21,634 nucleotides of DNA from Tranzscheliella williamsii (Eukaryota > Basidiomycota > Ustilaginomycetes > Ustilaginales > Ustilaginaceae): positions 1-21,634 of the forward strand of contig JALBYF010000122.1 of assembly GCA_023212725.1 (NCBI GenBank). The letters are read 5' to 3'. A program made the translations under genes and the position numbers. This document shows positions 7,457-16,038 of this stretch, one piece after another (position 1 is the stretch's first letter; each line of letters starts with the position of its first letter). A model generated the notes under the pieces. That model saw nothing but the letters and a program-made list of their open reading frames with translations. It had not been told where the DNA came from and ran no database searches.

Positions 7457-9382
7457 ATGGCTTTTCGTCAGAGAGTGCTGCCGCTGTTGGGCGCTTCGGC
7501 GCTGGGCGTCGGTATCGGCTACTACGTTTTTGACCCGGTTCTGCAGCAGTATTCGAAGGACACCCAGGGCACGTTTGTGCCCGGTCCCCCCGGCGGCACC
7601 GCGTTGCCGGACCTGAAAAGACCAGGTGCCAATGGCACCGAGCTTCATGAAAGGGCCCCTGTTGGATCCTCTGCTGCGAGGGGCGTTTCTGGTGCCATCA
7701 ATCGACCGGGTACGGACCTCAAGCACAACGATCCGAGCCAGGTACCTGGCAGCGTCCCATACGGCACGGTCGGCAAGGAGCTAGAGAACCTTCGATCTGA
7801 TGTCCGTCAACGTGCAGACGATGCGGAGCAGGCGCTGCAAAACGCCAAGAGCAGGGTCGAACACAATTATCAGGACGCTAAAGATGGAGCCAAGAGCTCC
7901 TGGTTTTCTGCAAAGAACAAGGTGGATGACACGTATAACCAGGCCAAAGGCGAGGTTGAAAAGGACTGGTATCAGACCAAGCACAAGGCTGATCAGGCCA
8001 AGGACGACGTCAAATCTGGCCTCTCCTCCGCCAAGGGCACTGCAGACCAGCAGTACGAGAACGCCAAAGCCGAGGCGGAGAAGGGCTGGTACGCCACCAA
8101 GGGCAAGGCGGACGAAGCCAAAGACAATGTCAAGAGCGGCTGGTTCACCACTAAGAACACAGCCGAGCAAAAGCTAGACGATGCCAAGGCCGGCGCTCAG
8201 AACACTTGGTCCGCAGCCAAAGACAAAACCGAGGAGGCAAAACGTGAAGCCGAGTCCGAATGGACCTCCGCCAAGTCGACGGCCAAAGATAATGCCAACT
8301 ACGCCAAAAAGGAGACCGACAAGGGCTGGTTCGCCGCTAAGGACAAGGCGCAAGAAGCTAAGCAAGATGCCAAAGCCGGCTGGTTCTCAACCAAGAACGA
8401 GGCAGAGAATAAGCTTCACGAGGCCAAGAAGGAGGCAGACAAAGGCTGGTCCTCTACCAAGTCTACCGCTGAGCAGAAGTACGACGAGGCCAAAGACTCT
8501 GCTCAGAGCGGATGGTTCTCGGCCAAGAACAAGGCGGAAGAGGCCAAGGACGATGCAAAGGCAGGCTGGTTTTCAACGAAGAACAAGGCTGAAGAAACCA
8601 AGGAAGATGCCAAGTCGGGTCTCTTTTCGACTAAGGACACGGCCGAGCAAAAATACGATCAGGCTAAGGGCTCCGCTCAGAGTGGGTGGTTCTCCGCCAA
8701 GAACAAGGCAGAAGAGGCTAAGGACGATGGAAAGGCAGGCTGGTTCTCAACGAAGAGCAAGGCGGAAGACATCAAGGACGATGTCACGTCGGGTCTTTTC
8801 TCGGCCAAGAACAAGGCTGAGCAGAAGTACGATGAGGCCAAGGCCGAGGCACAGCGCGGATGGTTCTCGGCCAAGGGAAAGGCTGAGAATGCGGTTGACG
8901 ACACGAAGCGCGCCATGGGCAACCACCGGGACCAACTCGAGCACAATGCCCAGCAGAAGATTCTTGCTGCGCAGTACAACGCTGAACAACGGGCGGTGGA
9001 CGGTCGATACAGCCTCGAACGCGGATATGAACACCTGCGACAGGACGGCACAGCGATGAAGGCCGAGCTTGAATCCAAGACTCGAGACGCCCGGGCCGAG
9101 GCCGAACGCAAGTACAACAATCTCAAGCACGACTCTCAGCGGGAGTATCAGCACCTCAGATCCGAAGCCGACTCTTCTTTGCACAACCTCAGAGATCAGG
9201 CCGATGGCACCGTCGATTCTCTTCGTTCCAATACGGCGCATGGCCTCGACTACACTGGCGACAAGCTTCACGACGGCGCCAGGAAGGTTGAGGGTCACCA
9301 GAACCCCGAATCGACCGGCTGGTGGAACTACATCTTCGGCAACCGCCGAGCCACCGAAAAGGTTGCCGCCAACATGGAGTGA
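7457..9382 (+). CDS. Membrane-anchored LEA/apolipoprotein-like helical repeat protein
   Basis: A 641-residue, intron-free protein. The open frame extends upstream to a TTG at 7409, but the first ATG (7457, AACATGGCT) is the probable start. Residues 8-27 form a Gly/Ala-rich hydrophobic segment (LPLLGASALGVGIGYYVF), a membrane anchor or uncleaved organelle-targeting segment. A Pro/Gly-rich linker follows (about 40-110). Residues 149-486 are 17 helical units rich in Lys, Ala, Asp and Glu, each opening with Trp or Leu (typical unit WFSTKNKAEEAKDDAKAG). Residues 490-610 continue as charged amphipathic helix without the Trp repeat. The composition resembles group 3 LEA proteins, apolipoproteins and other amphipathic lipid-binding helices. 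A role in membrane or organelle protection under stress is inference only. It diverges from the NAT9-like gene. The short tail contains an aromatic STGWWNYIFGN. Confidence 0.75.
   Translation: MAFRQRVLPLLGASALGVGIGYYVFDPVLQQYSKDTQGTFVPGPPGGTALPDLKRPGANGTELHERAPVGSSAARGVSGAINRPGTDLKHNDPSQVPGSVPYGTVGKELENLRSDVRQRADDAEQALQNAKSRVEHNYQDAKDGAKSSWFSAKNKVDDTYNQAKGEVEKDWYQTKHKADQAKDDVKSGLSSAKGTADQQYENAKAEAEKGWYATKGKADEAKDNVKSGWFTTKNTAEQKLDDAKAGAQNTWSAAKDKTEEAKREAESEWTSAKSTAKDNANYAKKETDKGWFAAKDKAQEAKQDAKAGWFSTKNEAENKLHEAKKEADKGWSSTKSTAEQKYDEAKDSAQSGWFSAKNKAEEAKDDAKAGWFSTKNKAEETKEDAKSGLFSTKDTAEQKYDQAKGSAQSGWFSAKNKAEEAKDDGKAGWFSTKSKAEDIKDDVTSGLFSAKNKAEQKYDEAKAEAQRGWFSAKGKAENAVDDTKRAMGNHRDQLEHNAQQKILAAQYNAEQRAVDGRYSLERGYEHLRQDGTAMKAELESKTRDARAEAERKYNNLKHDSQREYQHLRSEADSSLHNLRDQADGTVDSLRSNTAHGLDYTGDKLHDGARKVEGHQNPESTGWWNYIFGNRRATEKVAANME
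7901..8914 (+). repeat. Intragenic 18/22-codon repeat array (17 units)
   Basis: The coding repeat of the LEA-like gene. Counted from each Trp or Leu anchor to the next, unit lengths are 22-18-22-18-22-18-22-18-22-22-18-18-22-18-18-22-18 residues. Eight units are of 22 and nine of 18, with no other length. Units 11-13 (8513-8686) and 14-16 (8687-8860) form a 174-bp higher-order duplication with high nucleotide identity in the first half. This suggests recent expansion of the array. Confidence 0.9.
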
Positions 9383-10063
9383 GCGCTCTTCTCTGGCTCA
9401 AAGGACTGACCCAAACCCCGCACTGTACAATGTATCATTCGAAGCTTGCTGTTTTCATTGTAGCCACAGATCCCGCTGGAATAATACCTGCTGCAATAAT
9501 CACCTCCGATATTGGCTGCTCGCCGGTGTCTATCAAGGCTCTACATGTGTGAAAGTGTGTTAGATCTGCCACGTTTCACTGCGGCCGCCGCCTTATGACC
9601 TCATTGCACATAAGCCTGCAAGCAGCTTCCATTCGGTAGTTAAGCAGGCCTTCCATCACATTAAAGCGGAAGGGCGAGATCGACAACACCATTCTTGCCG
9701 ATGCCGAAACTTGTCGGCGGCGAAGATTAGATGGCCGCATTCAGGAAGACTTACTTGACTTTCCTTGTCGGGGTCATGAATTGTCGGGACTCTTTGCGAT
9801 GAAAATTGCAGCCTGACCGTGATGGTAAATGCTGTGGAAATGACCCTCCATTGGCAGTCCTTGGGGACTGACAGTGCCTCGTTCCTGGCTCGTCCGTAAG
9901 TGTGTGCCGACACGAAACGGGCTCAGACATTGAGCCATCTTCTTATTTTACTCCTGTGCTGACGGTTGAAGTTTTGGCAGCGTCTGCTTGCCCCTCGCTC
10001 CACGTCTATGCTGCGCATTCCTCGTCTTACTATCACTAAACCCGCAATTGACCACAGCCGGGC
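9383..10063. other. Intergenic region between LEA-like and PAF-AH-like genes
   Basis: About 680 bp with no recognisable gene. The left part is the 3' flank of the LEA-like gene, with AATAAT runs near 9480-9500. The right part should hold the promoter and 5' UTR of the PAF-AH-like gene, including a possible leader intron at 9896-9980. The open frame at 9656-9913 on the minus strand has no recognisable similarity. Confidence 0.45.
9896..9980 (+). other. Possible 5' UTR intron of the PAF-AH-like gene
   Basis: A perfect donor (CC|GTAAGTGTG at 9896), a branch-like GCTGAC about 20 nt before the acceptor, and an acceptor TTTTGGCAG ending at 9980 define an 85-nt candidate intron. This matches the size of the introns in neighbouring genes. 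Splicing it does not create a longer in-frame protein, because the upstream ATG at 9840 would be out of frame. If real, the intron lies in the 5' leader. Confidence 0.4.
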
Positions 10064-12166
10064 ATGGGGCTCCCGGAGTACACAGGTGACTTCAGGGTCG
10101 GCATGCTCGACCTCGAGATTCCCGTCCGCCGGCCGCGCACCTTCTGCCGCGACGTTGTTGAGCCGGGCACGTTGAACAAGCCGACTCGGAAAGCTAAGGC
10201 CAGGGCAAAAGAGGCGGCGCGGCAGGCGAAGGAGGCACGACAGTCGGAGAAGGGCTACGAATCAGGGCAACCGGAACACGGAGACGGCGGCGGCGGCGAA
10301 GGAGACTCGAGCTGGTCGCCATGGTCCTCCGGCGCCAAGACAAGCACGCTGCATCTGGAGACGGTGCTCTTCACGCTATACTATCCGAGTGCGCCGCTGA
10401 GCGCAGAAGAGACAAAGGCCTATCCGCGGGCGGCGTGGCTGGGCCGACCGATCCACTCGAGCGTTAGCGCACTCTTCCAGTACATTAGCCAGTACGGGCC
10501 GTTCGCAGTGCCGGCGTCCCCGGCCGTGATCAAGCTCGTCCGAGCCCGCATGCCGGCCCGCGTCGGTCCGCCACTTGCAGACCCGCACGAGCCGCGCAGA
10601 CACGGACAGCCCGCACCTGACGACGACGACCGAGCCAAAACAGGCAACTTTGGCCAGCATCCTTCCCGCTTCCCCATGCTGATCTTTTCACACGGCCTCG
10701 CCGGCAACCGTCTTAGCTACTCGCAGTACTGCGCCGAGCTCGCCAGCCAAGGCATCATTGTCGCCGCTATCGAACATAGGGACGGTTCTGGCGTCAGCAG
10801 CATCGTTCGTGGCGAGGAAGCGTCGGCGCAGTCAAAGCAGAAGGGCGCCAGCCTGGAGGATCATGAAAAACAATGGCATCCACGCAAGGTAGCAGTGCCC
10901 TATCTTTCGTTTGAGAAGATCGGGCTGCACTCCTTCTCCACCTCTCCCTCTGAGAGCGAGGTTAACCTGCGCCGCGATCAGATCAAGATGCGGCAGGCCG
11001 AGATCGAAGAGACACTCTTTGTGCTCGGTGAAATCAACCGAGGGAGAGGCCCCGAGATCGTCCAGCGGTCGACGCGCAGCCTGGGTACCAAGCTCGGCGG
11101 CAAAGCGGCGTCGCTACACAGCAAACAGCTGCCCGACACCAGCATCATCAAAGCTCAAGAGCCGCTGGCGGACTGGGCCGATAAGCTCGATCTCGACTAT
11201 CCCACCCTATGCGGGCATTCGTTCGGCGGGGCCACTGTGATCGAACTGATGAGGACGCCGAACGCCCCCTTCCCGTTGGCGATCGCCCTAGATCCTTGGG
11301 TCGAGCCGGTACGAGACCCGGCCAAGGAAGAGGACAAGGTGAAAGGGCTGCTCACCAAGCCCATCTATGTTCTGAACTCGGAGTCCTTTACCCTCTGGCA
11401 AGAACACTTCGACAAGCTCAAGCGCATCTGTCTCGACGCAAGGGATTCCAACGAGGAAGGCAGGGGCTGGCTCATGACCTTGTGCGGGTCGAAACATACC
11501 GATTTCTCCGACTATCCCTTCCTGCTACCCCGGATATTCAGGTCGACTGTAGGTCCACAAAAGACAATCGAAGTGTTCAGCAGAGCAACGTATCTGCAGA
11601 TGGGCCTCTCCCGGCAACGCTTCAGAGAGGCACAAGGCAAGCCAGATGTTCAAGCCTATAAGCAAGGGGCGCGGTGCGGCGGCCAAACCGTTGAGGGCTA
11701 CACTGCCTCCGGCAACACTACCTCCGCGCCGTCAGGCAGCGCAGTTGAACCGGTGGAGATCCCCGGCCAGAAACCACCGTTCCAACGCCAGACCACATCT
11801 CAAAGCCATGCTACAGCGCGGTCCGACTCAACCTCTGAGCGGGGCGAGCGGCAGAACAAGGAAAAGAGTCGCAATGATATAAAGGAACAGTCGCAACAAG
11901 ATCAGGCGGCCTCCGGACAGCAGGCACAGGAGCAGCTAGGGGCTGGACATTCTGAGAGCCTGTCACCTGACGCGAACACTTTTGCAACCGGAAGCGGTGC
12001 TGCTAATGGTGGGCGCACAGCCTTGCAGCAACAAGGCGGGAAGGACTTTGTCGCAGATCCGGATCGCCTCATGAGGATGGCTGACGACCAAGATGTCCGA
12101 CAGGTGCACAAAAACCTTGAGGCGGTTAGCCAGAGCCTGGCACACAAGAGTAAGTGGTGGATATAG
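10064..12166 (+). CDS. Platelet-activating-factor acetylhydrolase-like lipase
   Basis: A 700-residue, intron-free alpha/beta hydrolase of the PAF-acetylhydrolase isoform II family (PF03403), which removes short sn-2 acyl groups from phospholipids. Family landmarks appear in order: LPEYTGDFRVGMLDLEIPV at the N-terminus; MLIFSHGLAGNRLSYSQYC with the oxyanion-region SHGL; IVAAIEHRDGS; the nucleophile elbow GHSFGG (Ser386); LDPWVEP (Asp410); and CGSKHTDFSDYPF (His478). This is a complete Ser-Asp-His triad. There is no signal peptide, so a cytosolic enzyme is likely. A basic, Lys/Ala/Arg-rich insert (about 38-75) and Asp/Gly-rich linkers interrupt the N-terminal half. The last 150 or so residues are Gln/Ser/Thr-rich and probably disordered, longer than the usual family C-terminus. 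The start at 10064 places the conserved N-terminal motif immediately after Met. Confidence 0.88.
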   Translation: MGLPEYTGDFRVGMLDLEIPVRRPRTFCRDVVEPGTLNKPTRKAKARAKEAARQAKEARQSEKGYESGQPEHGDGGGGEGDSSWSPWSSGAKTSTLHLETVLFTLYYPSAPLSAEETKAYPRAAWLGRPIHSSVSALFQYISQYGPFAVPASPAVIKLVRARMPARVGPPLADPHEPRRHGQPAPDDDDRAKTGNFGQHPSRFPMLIFSHGLAGNRLSYSQYCAELASQGIIVAAIEHRDGSGVSSIVRGEEASAQSKQKGASLEDHEKQWHPRKVAVPYLSFEKIGLHSFSTSPSESEVNLRRDQIKMRQAEIEETLFVLGEINRGRGPEIVQRSTRSLGTKLGGKAASLHSKQLPDTSIIKAQEPLADWADKLDLDYPTLCGHSFGGATVIELMRTPNAPFPLAIALDPWVEPVRDPAKEEDKVKGLLTKPIYVLNSESFTLWQEHFDKLKRICLDARDSNEEGRGWLMTLCGSKHTDFSDYPFLLPRIFRSTVGPQKTIEVFSRATYLQMGLSRQRFREAQGKPDVQAYKQGARCGGQTVEGYTASGNTTSAPSGSAVEPVEIPGQKPPFQRQTTSQSHATARSDSTSERGERQNKEKSRNDIKEQSQQDQAASGQQAQEQLGAGHSESLSPDANTFATGSGAANGGRTALQQQGGKDFVADPDRLMRMADDQDVRQVHKNLEAVSQSLAHKSKWWI

Positions 12167-13539
12167 GCCGTGAAGACCGAACCCGACGTACGCGCCTCCG
12201 CTACGGCTGTCGATGCAGTCGCTTGAACTCACTTTTCTCACCGCTTTCCTTTCCTCTCTTTTCGAACCGACTGGGCATTTGGTTCATCGCTCGCGCTCCA
12301 CCGCTGCGCTGCGGCCTCCTCGTTGCCATCTCGCCACAATGCTGCCGTGTGGGCGATACATGCTTGCATTTCATGCTTCTTGCTACAAAACTCATCCGCA
12401 TTCTCCCCATATAAGAGACCCGGCCAAGATCTTTAATGGTACGTACGGCAGGCCTTTGGGCTTGTTTCCGTGAAACGGTATCGTTCTGCAGCTAAGACGG
12501 CGACGCTGACGCTCGGCACTTTTGGACGGTTGCACAGTCTCTCTACCTCTATTCGAACGGCATCCGACCCGGACTGGACCGGCCTGGGCAGATCTTGGTA
12601 CATCAGCTAAACACTTCAACCCCACCAAAATAGAAAAAGGACATTGCATCGCAAACGGTTGGATGCTTTTCTGGCAGATACATGAACCTCGAAAGAGATC
12701 CAGACCACAGGCGGATTTGAGCGGACATAAGCGTGTTATGAAGATGATGAGAGGAGCAAAGCCAAGCAGGATATAGATGCACTGTGAAGGGTGGGGCATC
12801 ACAGGCCTGCGTGTGCCATGGCAGATATGGCTCGGCACAAAGACACGCAAGCGGCGCTGCAATTGGGTGGTGTTGCTTGTTGACTCCAACGCCAAAGCAA
12901 TTCTGTCGCATTACAGTTGCCTTCTGACACGGAAGAGAAGAGCTTACAGAAATTGAATGAGACTCATAGTAAGGGTACTGATAGAGCCACGCTCTTGTCC
13001 CGATTGCACAACAGCAAGCGGAGACCTCCAGCTTTGCTTGTACGGTATGAGTGGAAAATCCTTCGACATCGTTTGGAAGGCTGTTGGTATCGTGGAGTAT
13101 GGCAGTGTTGTCGATTGCCTAGCTCATGACATACTGGAGCAGCACAAGCCTAGCCCTGGCCTTGACTAGTGATGGCATCACACGTACGGGTAACTCACGA
13201 CAAGAGCAGTGTTAGGCCGGTGGACTCCTGCCAGTATGACCGCAGAAATCCGGAAATGCGTCATCCCTCGTCATGGCGAGTCAGATGCATTCTCGATGCT
13301 TGGCAAGACTCCAACCAGACAATGCACATACACTGTCATTAGCACGGCCTGGAGCTCGACTTTGCCAGGACGCTACGACACAGTCCACATTCGCGCTGAC
13401 TTTGACCGGACAAACCACGGCCGCCAGCTGATTGGCCGGCTATCAAATTCCTTGTGCAAAGTATAACCGGTGGCCGGCTGCCGAACGGAACAATCTGCAG
13501 TTTCCCATCAGCATCTCTTCGTAACTAAAGTCCGCAATC
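12167..13539. other. Long intergenic region without a supported gene
   Basis: 1373 bp lie between the PAF-AH-like stop and the quinone-oxidoreductase start. Open frames on both strands are short and lack recognisable similarity. The longest, 12392-12895 on the minus strand, starts with TTG. The plus-strand frame ending at 13169 has a coding-like last 50 residues (LCLYGMSGKSFDIVWKAVGI) but no family I know, so a relic or small exon cannot be excluded. A TATA-like CATATAAGAG lies near 12409. The last 110 bp carry promoter-like elements for the downstream gene. Confidence 0.4.
13431..13479 (+). promoter_or_regulatory. Candidate promoter elements of the quinone oxidoreductase gene
   Basis: An inverted CCAAT box (ATTGG, 13431-13435) overlaps the first of two exact copies of TGGCCGGCT (13433-13441 and 13471-13479). 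The copies flank a TATA-like GTATAAC at 13461-13467. The cluster ends about 60 bp upstream of the ATG at 13540. Function is inferred from position and motif only. Confidence 0.35.
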
Positions 13540-14832
13540 ATGCTTTCCAGGCCGGTGACATCCACACGGACTACTCTCAAGGCCTTCCGTCACCACACTG
13601 CCAGTTTTGCTGCTTTGCCGAATCGTGCGCTCCGTAGCTCCGCGTCTGCATCTGGAACGCTCTCTCCTGTCCGTCTTCACCCCTCGACTCTCGCTCAAGG
13701 CACCCCGTTCCACCTTCCCTACAACGCACGCGTGTCGAGTGTACAGCGCCGCATGATGTCGTCAGGAACAACGCCCGAGATCCCGGCCAAGATGAAGGCC
13801 ATCCTGGTCAAGGGCGGCACGGGTCCGTCTGAGAATCTCTACCACGGCGAGGCGGACGTGCCCAAGCTCGAGGATGACGAGGTGCTGGTCAAGGTGAAAG
13901 CCTTTGGGCTGAACCGCATGGATATCTTGCAGCGAGAAGGCAACTACCCCTTGCCGCCGCACGCGCCCGAGATCATGGGCGTGGAGTTCTCGGGCCATAT
14001 CGTGGCGACCAAGAATTTGCAGGACATTAGCTGGAACATTGGCCAGGAGGTGTTTGGTCTCGCCGTGGGCGGTGCGTATGCCGAGTACATCAAGGTGCCT
14101 GCGCGCATGGTGCTGGAGAAGCCCAAGGAGCTCGACTGGGTCCAGGCGGCGGCGATTCCCGAAAACTACCTGACTGCGTTCCAGGCGCTCAAGACCATTT
14201 CGCATCTGGAGGAGGGCGAGGACGTGCTGATCCATGCAGGCGCCTCGGGTGTGGGGCTCGCGGCCATCCAGCTCGCGCGTGCCTTTGGCGCCAACCAGAT
14301 CTTTGTCACCGCCGGCTCCGAGAAGAAGATCCGGTTCTGCGAGCAGATTGGCGCGACCAAGGGCTTCAACTACAAGGCCGGCGACTGGGCCGAGCAGCTC
14401 GCTGCGCACACGGGCGCCAAGGGCCCTGCCGGCTCGGTCGACGTCGTGCTCGACTTTATCGGCGCACCCTACTTCAACGGCAACCTGCGCAGCCTCAAGC
14501 GCGACGGTCGCATGGTCGTTCTCGCCTTCATGGGCGGCGCCAAGATCAAGGACTCGCTCCTCGGCGCGATTCTCACCAAGCGCCTACACATCCAAGGCTC
14601 CACGCTTCGCTCCCGCTCCGTCGCCTACCAGAGCGACCTCGTTCAGGCCTTTGTCCATGAGCAGGGCCTCGAGCGTCTCATCTCCGGCGCCAGCCCTGGC
14701 AACTCCAGCCACCAGCACCACAAGCTGGTCATCCACAAGGTCTACCCCTGGGAGGACATCAAAGAGGCCCACGACGAGATGGAGGCCAACAAAAATGTCG
14801 GCAAGATCGTCATCACCATCGACCAAGCATGA
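13540..14832 (+). CDS. PIG3-type NADPH:quinone oxidoreductase, mitochondrial leader
   Basis: A 430-residue, intron-free zinc-independent medium-chain dehydrogenase/reductase, closest in motif order to human TP53I3 (PIG3). This family reduces quinones with NADPH. Landmarks are AFGLNRMDILQREGNYP, GVEFSGHI, AAAIPENYLTAFQAL, the Rossmann loop HAGASGVGLAAIQLARAFGA (about 232-251), VTAGSEKKI, GATKGFNYK and the closing AHDEMEANKNVGKIVI. There is no catalytic-zinc ligand pattern, as expected for quinone oxidoreductases. The first 70 or so residues are Arg/Ser/Thr/Ala-rich, almost without acidic residues, and end in VSSVQRRMMSSG. This resembles a cleavable mitochondrial presequence. Internal Met72, Met73 and Met85 could start a cytosolic form. 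The gene converges on the APT1-like gene with 81 bp between the stops. Confidence 0.9.
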   Translation: MLSRPVTSTRTTLKAFRHHTASFAALPNRALRSSASASGTLSPVRLHPSTLAQGTPFHLPYNARVSSVQRRMMSSGTTPEIPAKMKAILVKGGTGPSENLYHGEADVPKLEDDEVLVKVKAFGLNRMDILQREGNYPLPPHAPEIMGVEFSGHIVATKNLQDISWNIGQEVFGLAVGGAYAEYIKVPARMVLEKPKELDWVQAAAIPENYLTAFQALKTISHLEEGEDVLIHAGASGVGLAAIQLARAFGANQIFVTAGSEKKIRFCEQIGATKGFNYKAGDWAEQLAAHTGAKGPAGSVDVVLDFIGAPYFNGNLRSLKRDGRMVVLAFMGGAKIKDSLLGAILTKRLHIQGSTLRSRSVAYQSDLVQAFVHEQGLERLISGASPGNSSHQHHKLVIHKVYPWEDIKEAHDEMEANKNVGKIVITIDQA

Positions 14833-14913
14833 TTGTCGAGGCTTTGGGACGTCGGTACAACCTTGTTGCTTCTGTTCTATGCGTACATACATCGCAAACG
14901 AATTGCTGTTCAT

Positions 14914-15837
14914 CTATTGCGCGGGAATGACCTTTTCCAGAAAGGCGGCGAGATCTTGAATCTATGAAAAGCGAAGGGTGCAATGTGATGAGCAAGGTCA
15001 GTCTGGGTGAGCCCCAGCCACGGTCGGGGGCAGGGACGTGGCGATGCCAACTCACCTCTTCAGGACAGGCCGAGTGGGGCATCCGGGGGTACGTCTTGAA
15101 TTGGACGTCGTGCTGGCTGAGGCCGAGGTCGGCCTTGAGGAAGGCGTGAGTGCGCTGGCCGTATTCGTACTTGACGACGGGGTCAGCGTCGCCGTGCCCC
15201 TGGAAAACCTTGAGGGTGGATGAGGTGGGCGTGCGGAGGGTGGCAATCTTGGCGCGAAGCGGCAGCCAGGTGGAGAGTGCGGCGACGCCGGCGACCGCGC
15301 TCGGGTTGGTGAGCCCGGTGAGCAGCGCGATGGCGCCGCCCTGGCTAAATCCGCCGACGACGATCCGCTCGCTGGGGACGCTATGCCCATCGAGCCCCTG
15401 CGACGAGCCGTCGTTCTCGGCTTTGATCAGCGACTTGATCGCCTCCGTCGACTTCAGCAGCCCCACTTCGTCCTCGGAACCGGATATATCATCTAGCGAT
15501 GTAACTGGCGACAGGGTGGAGCAAAAGCAACAGTCAGTAAGGCGCGCAAGCAGGTGGGCCAGAGAGCATGCGAGCAGCTGAAGCCCCACGCACAAGATGC
15601 GGATGACCTACTGTCAAACCACGAGGGCATGGGCATGCCCATGTTCAGCGTTACCGGCTGAATGGGCGCGTTAGGCAGGACAAACCGGACATGCGACAGG
15701 GCAGGACGCTGCGCCAGCATATGCGCGACGTCAGCCCAGCCCGCACTGGAGTCACCTAGGCCATGCAGAAAAAACAGCGTAGCGGTGGGCTTGACTCCCG
15801 ACCTCGGGTTGATAATCATGGTCTTGAGCACCGACAT
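14914..15837 (-). CDS. APT1: Acyl-protein thioesterase 1-like (APT1/lysophospholipase)
   Basis: Three exons: 15837-15612, 15504-15056 and 14961-14914. The introns are 107 nt (15611-15505, GTAGGT...GCCAG) and 94 nt (15055-14962, GTGAGT...CATAG). The product is 240 residues, normal for the family. APT1 removes palmitoyl groups from S-acylated proteins and can act on lysophospholipids. The spliced protein shows LFFLHGLGDSSAGWADVA, PNAPIQPVTLNMGMPMPSWF then DITSLDD across intron 1, GGFSQGGA (Ser129), GHGDADPVV (Asp183) and YPRMPHSACPEE (His219). The last exon adds IQDLAAFLEKVIPAQ. The start at 15837 gives the usual short N-terminus (MSVLKTMIINPR). It directly follows a TTTGCAG that could be a splice acceptor, and the frame stays open upstream to an ATG at 16038, so the true N-terminus is uncertain. 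Confidence 0.9.
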
Positions 15838-16038
15838 CTGCAAACGACTTCCGCGGCACCGAAACTGTATCCAAAGCACTGCAGACAGCAAGAGAACGAG
15901 GCCTAAGCAAAAGCGCCGAGGTAGACACTGCGAACCGGCGAGTATGTTGTGCGGCGTGTTGCGTGTGGGTGCATCCAGTGTGGATGGGTGGGCAAGAAGA
16001 CCAGTAGCAAGCAGTGGGAGTAGTGTTGGATGAAGCAT
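15838..16038 (-). other. In-frame N-terminal extension of the APT1-like gene (possible membrane-anchored isoform)
   Basis: Upstream of the APT1 Met the frame remains open for 67 codons to an ATG at 16038. The encoded peptide has a hydrophobic start (LLPLLATGLL) and a strong transmembrane-like stretch (CLGLVLLLSAVLWIQF) followed by Arg-rich residues. This resembles a signal anchor. It could be translated, giving a membrane-tethered thioesterase. Alternatively it could be 5' UTR, or the tail of an intron, since TTTGCAG abuts the inner ATG. The sequence alone does not decide. Confidence 0.35.

Noticed and set aside
8181..9059. Arg/Pro-rich plus-strand open frame of 292 codons inside the LEA-like gene
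   Set aside because: Shadow of the repeat-coding frame: its repetitiveness mirrors the real frame and it has no independent motif.
9840..10063. Upstream start (ATG at 9840) spliced into the PAF-AH-like protein
   Set aside because: With the candidate 9896-9980 intron removed, this ATG is out of frame with the enzyme and runs to an early stop; the ATG at 10064 fits the family N-terminus.
12392..12895. Minus-strand open frame of 167 codons in the long intergenic region
   Set aside because: Starts with TTG, no domain, irregular composition; the overlapping ATG-initiated frame (12603-12911) is equally unsupported.
12957..13169. Plus-strand frame with a somewhat protein-like second half
   Set aside because: No known family, no flanking splice sites that extend it convincingly, and the first half looks random. 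Left as a note in the intergenic entry.
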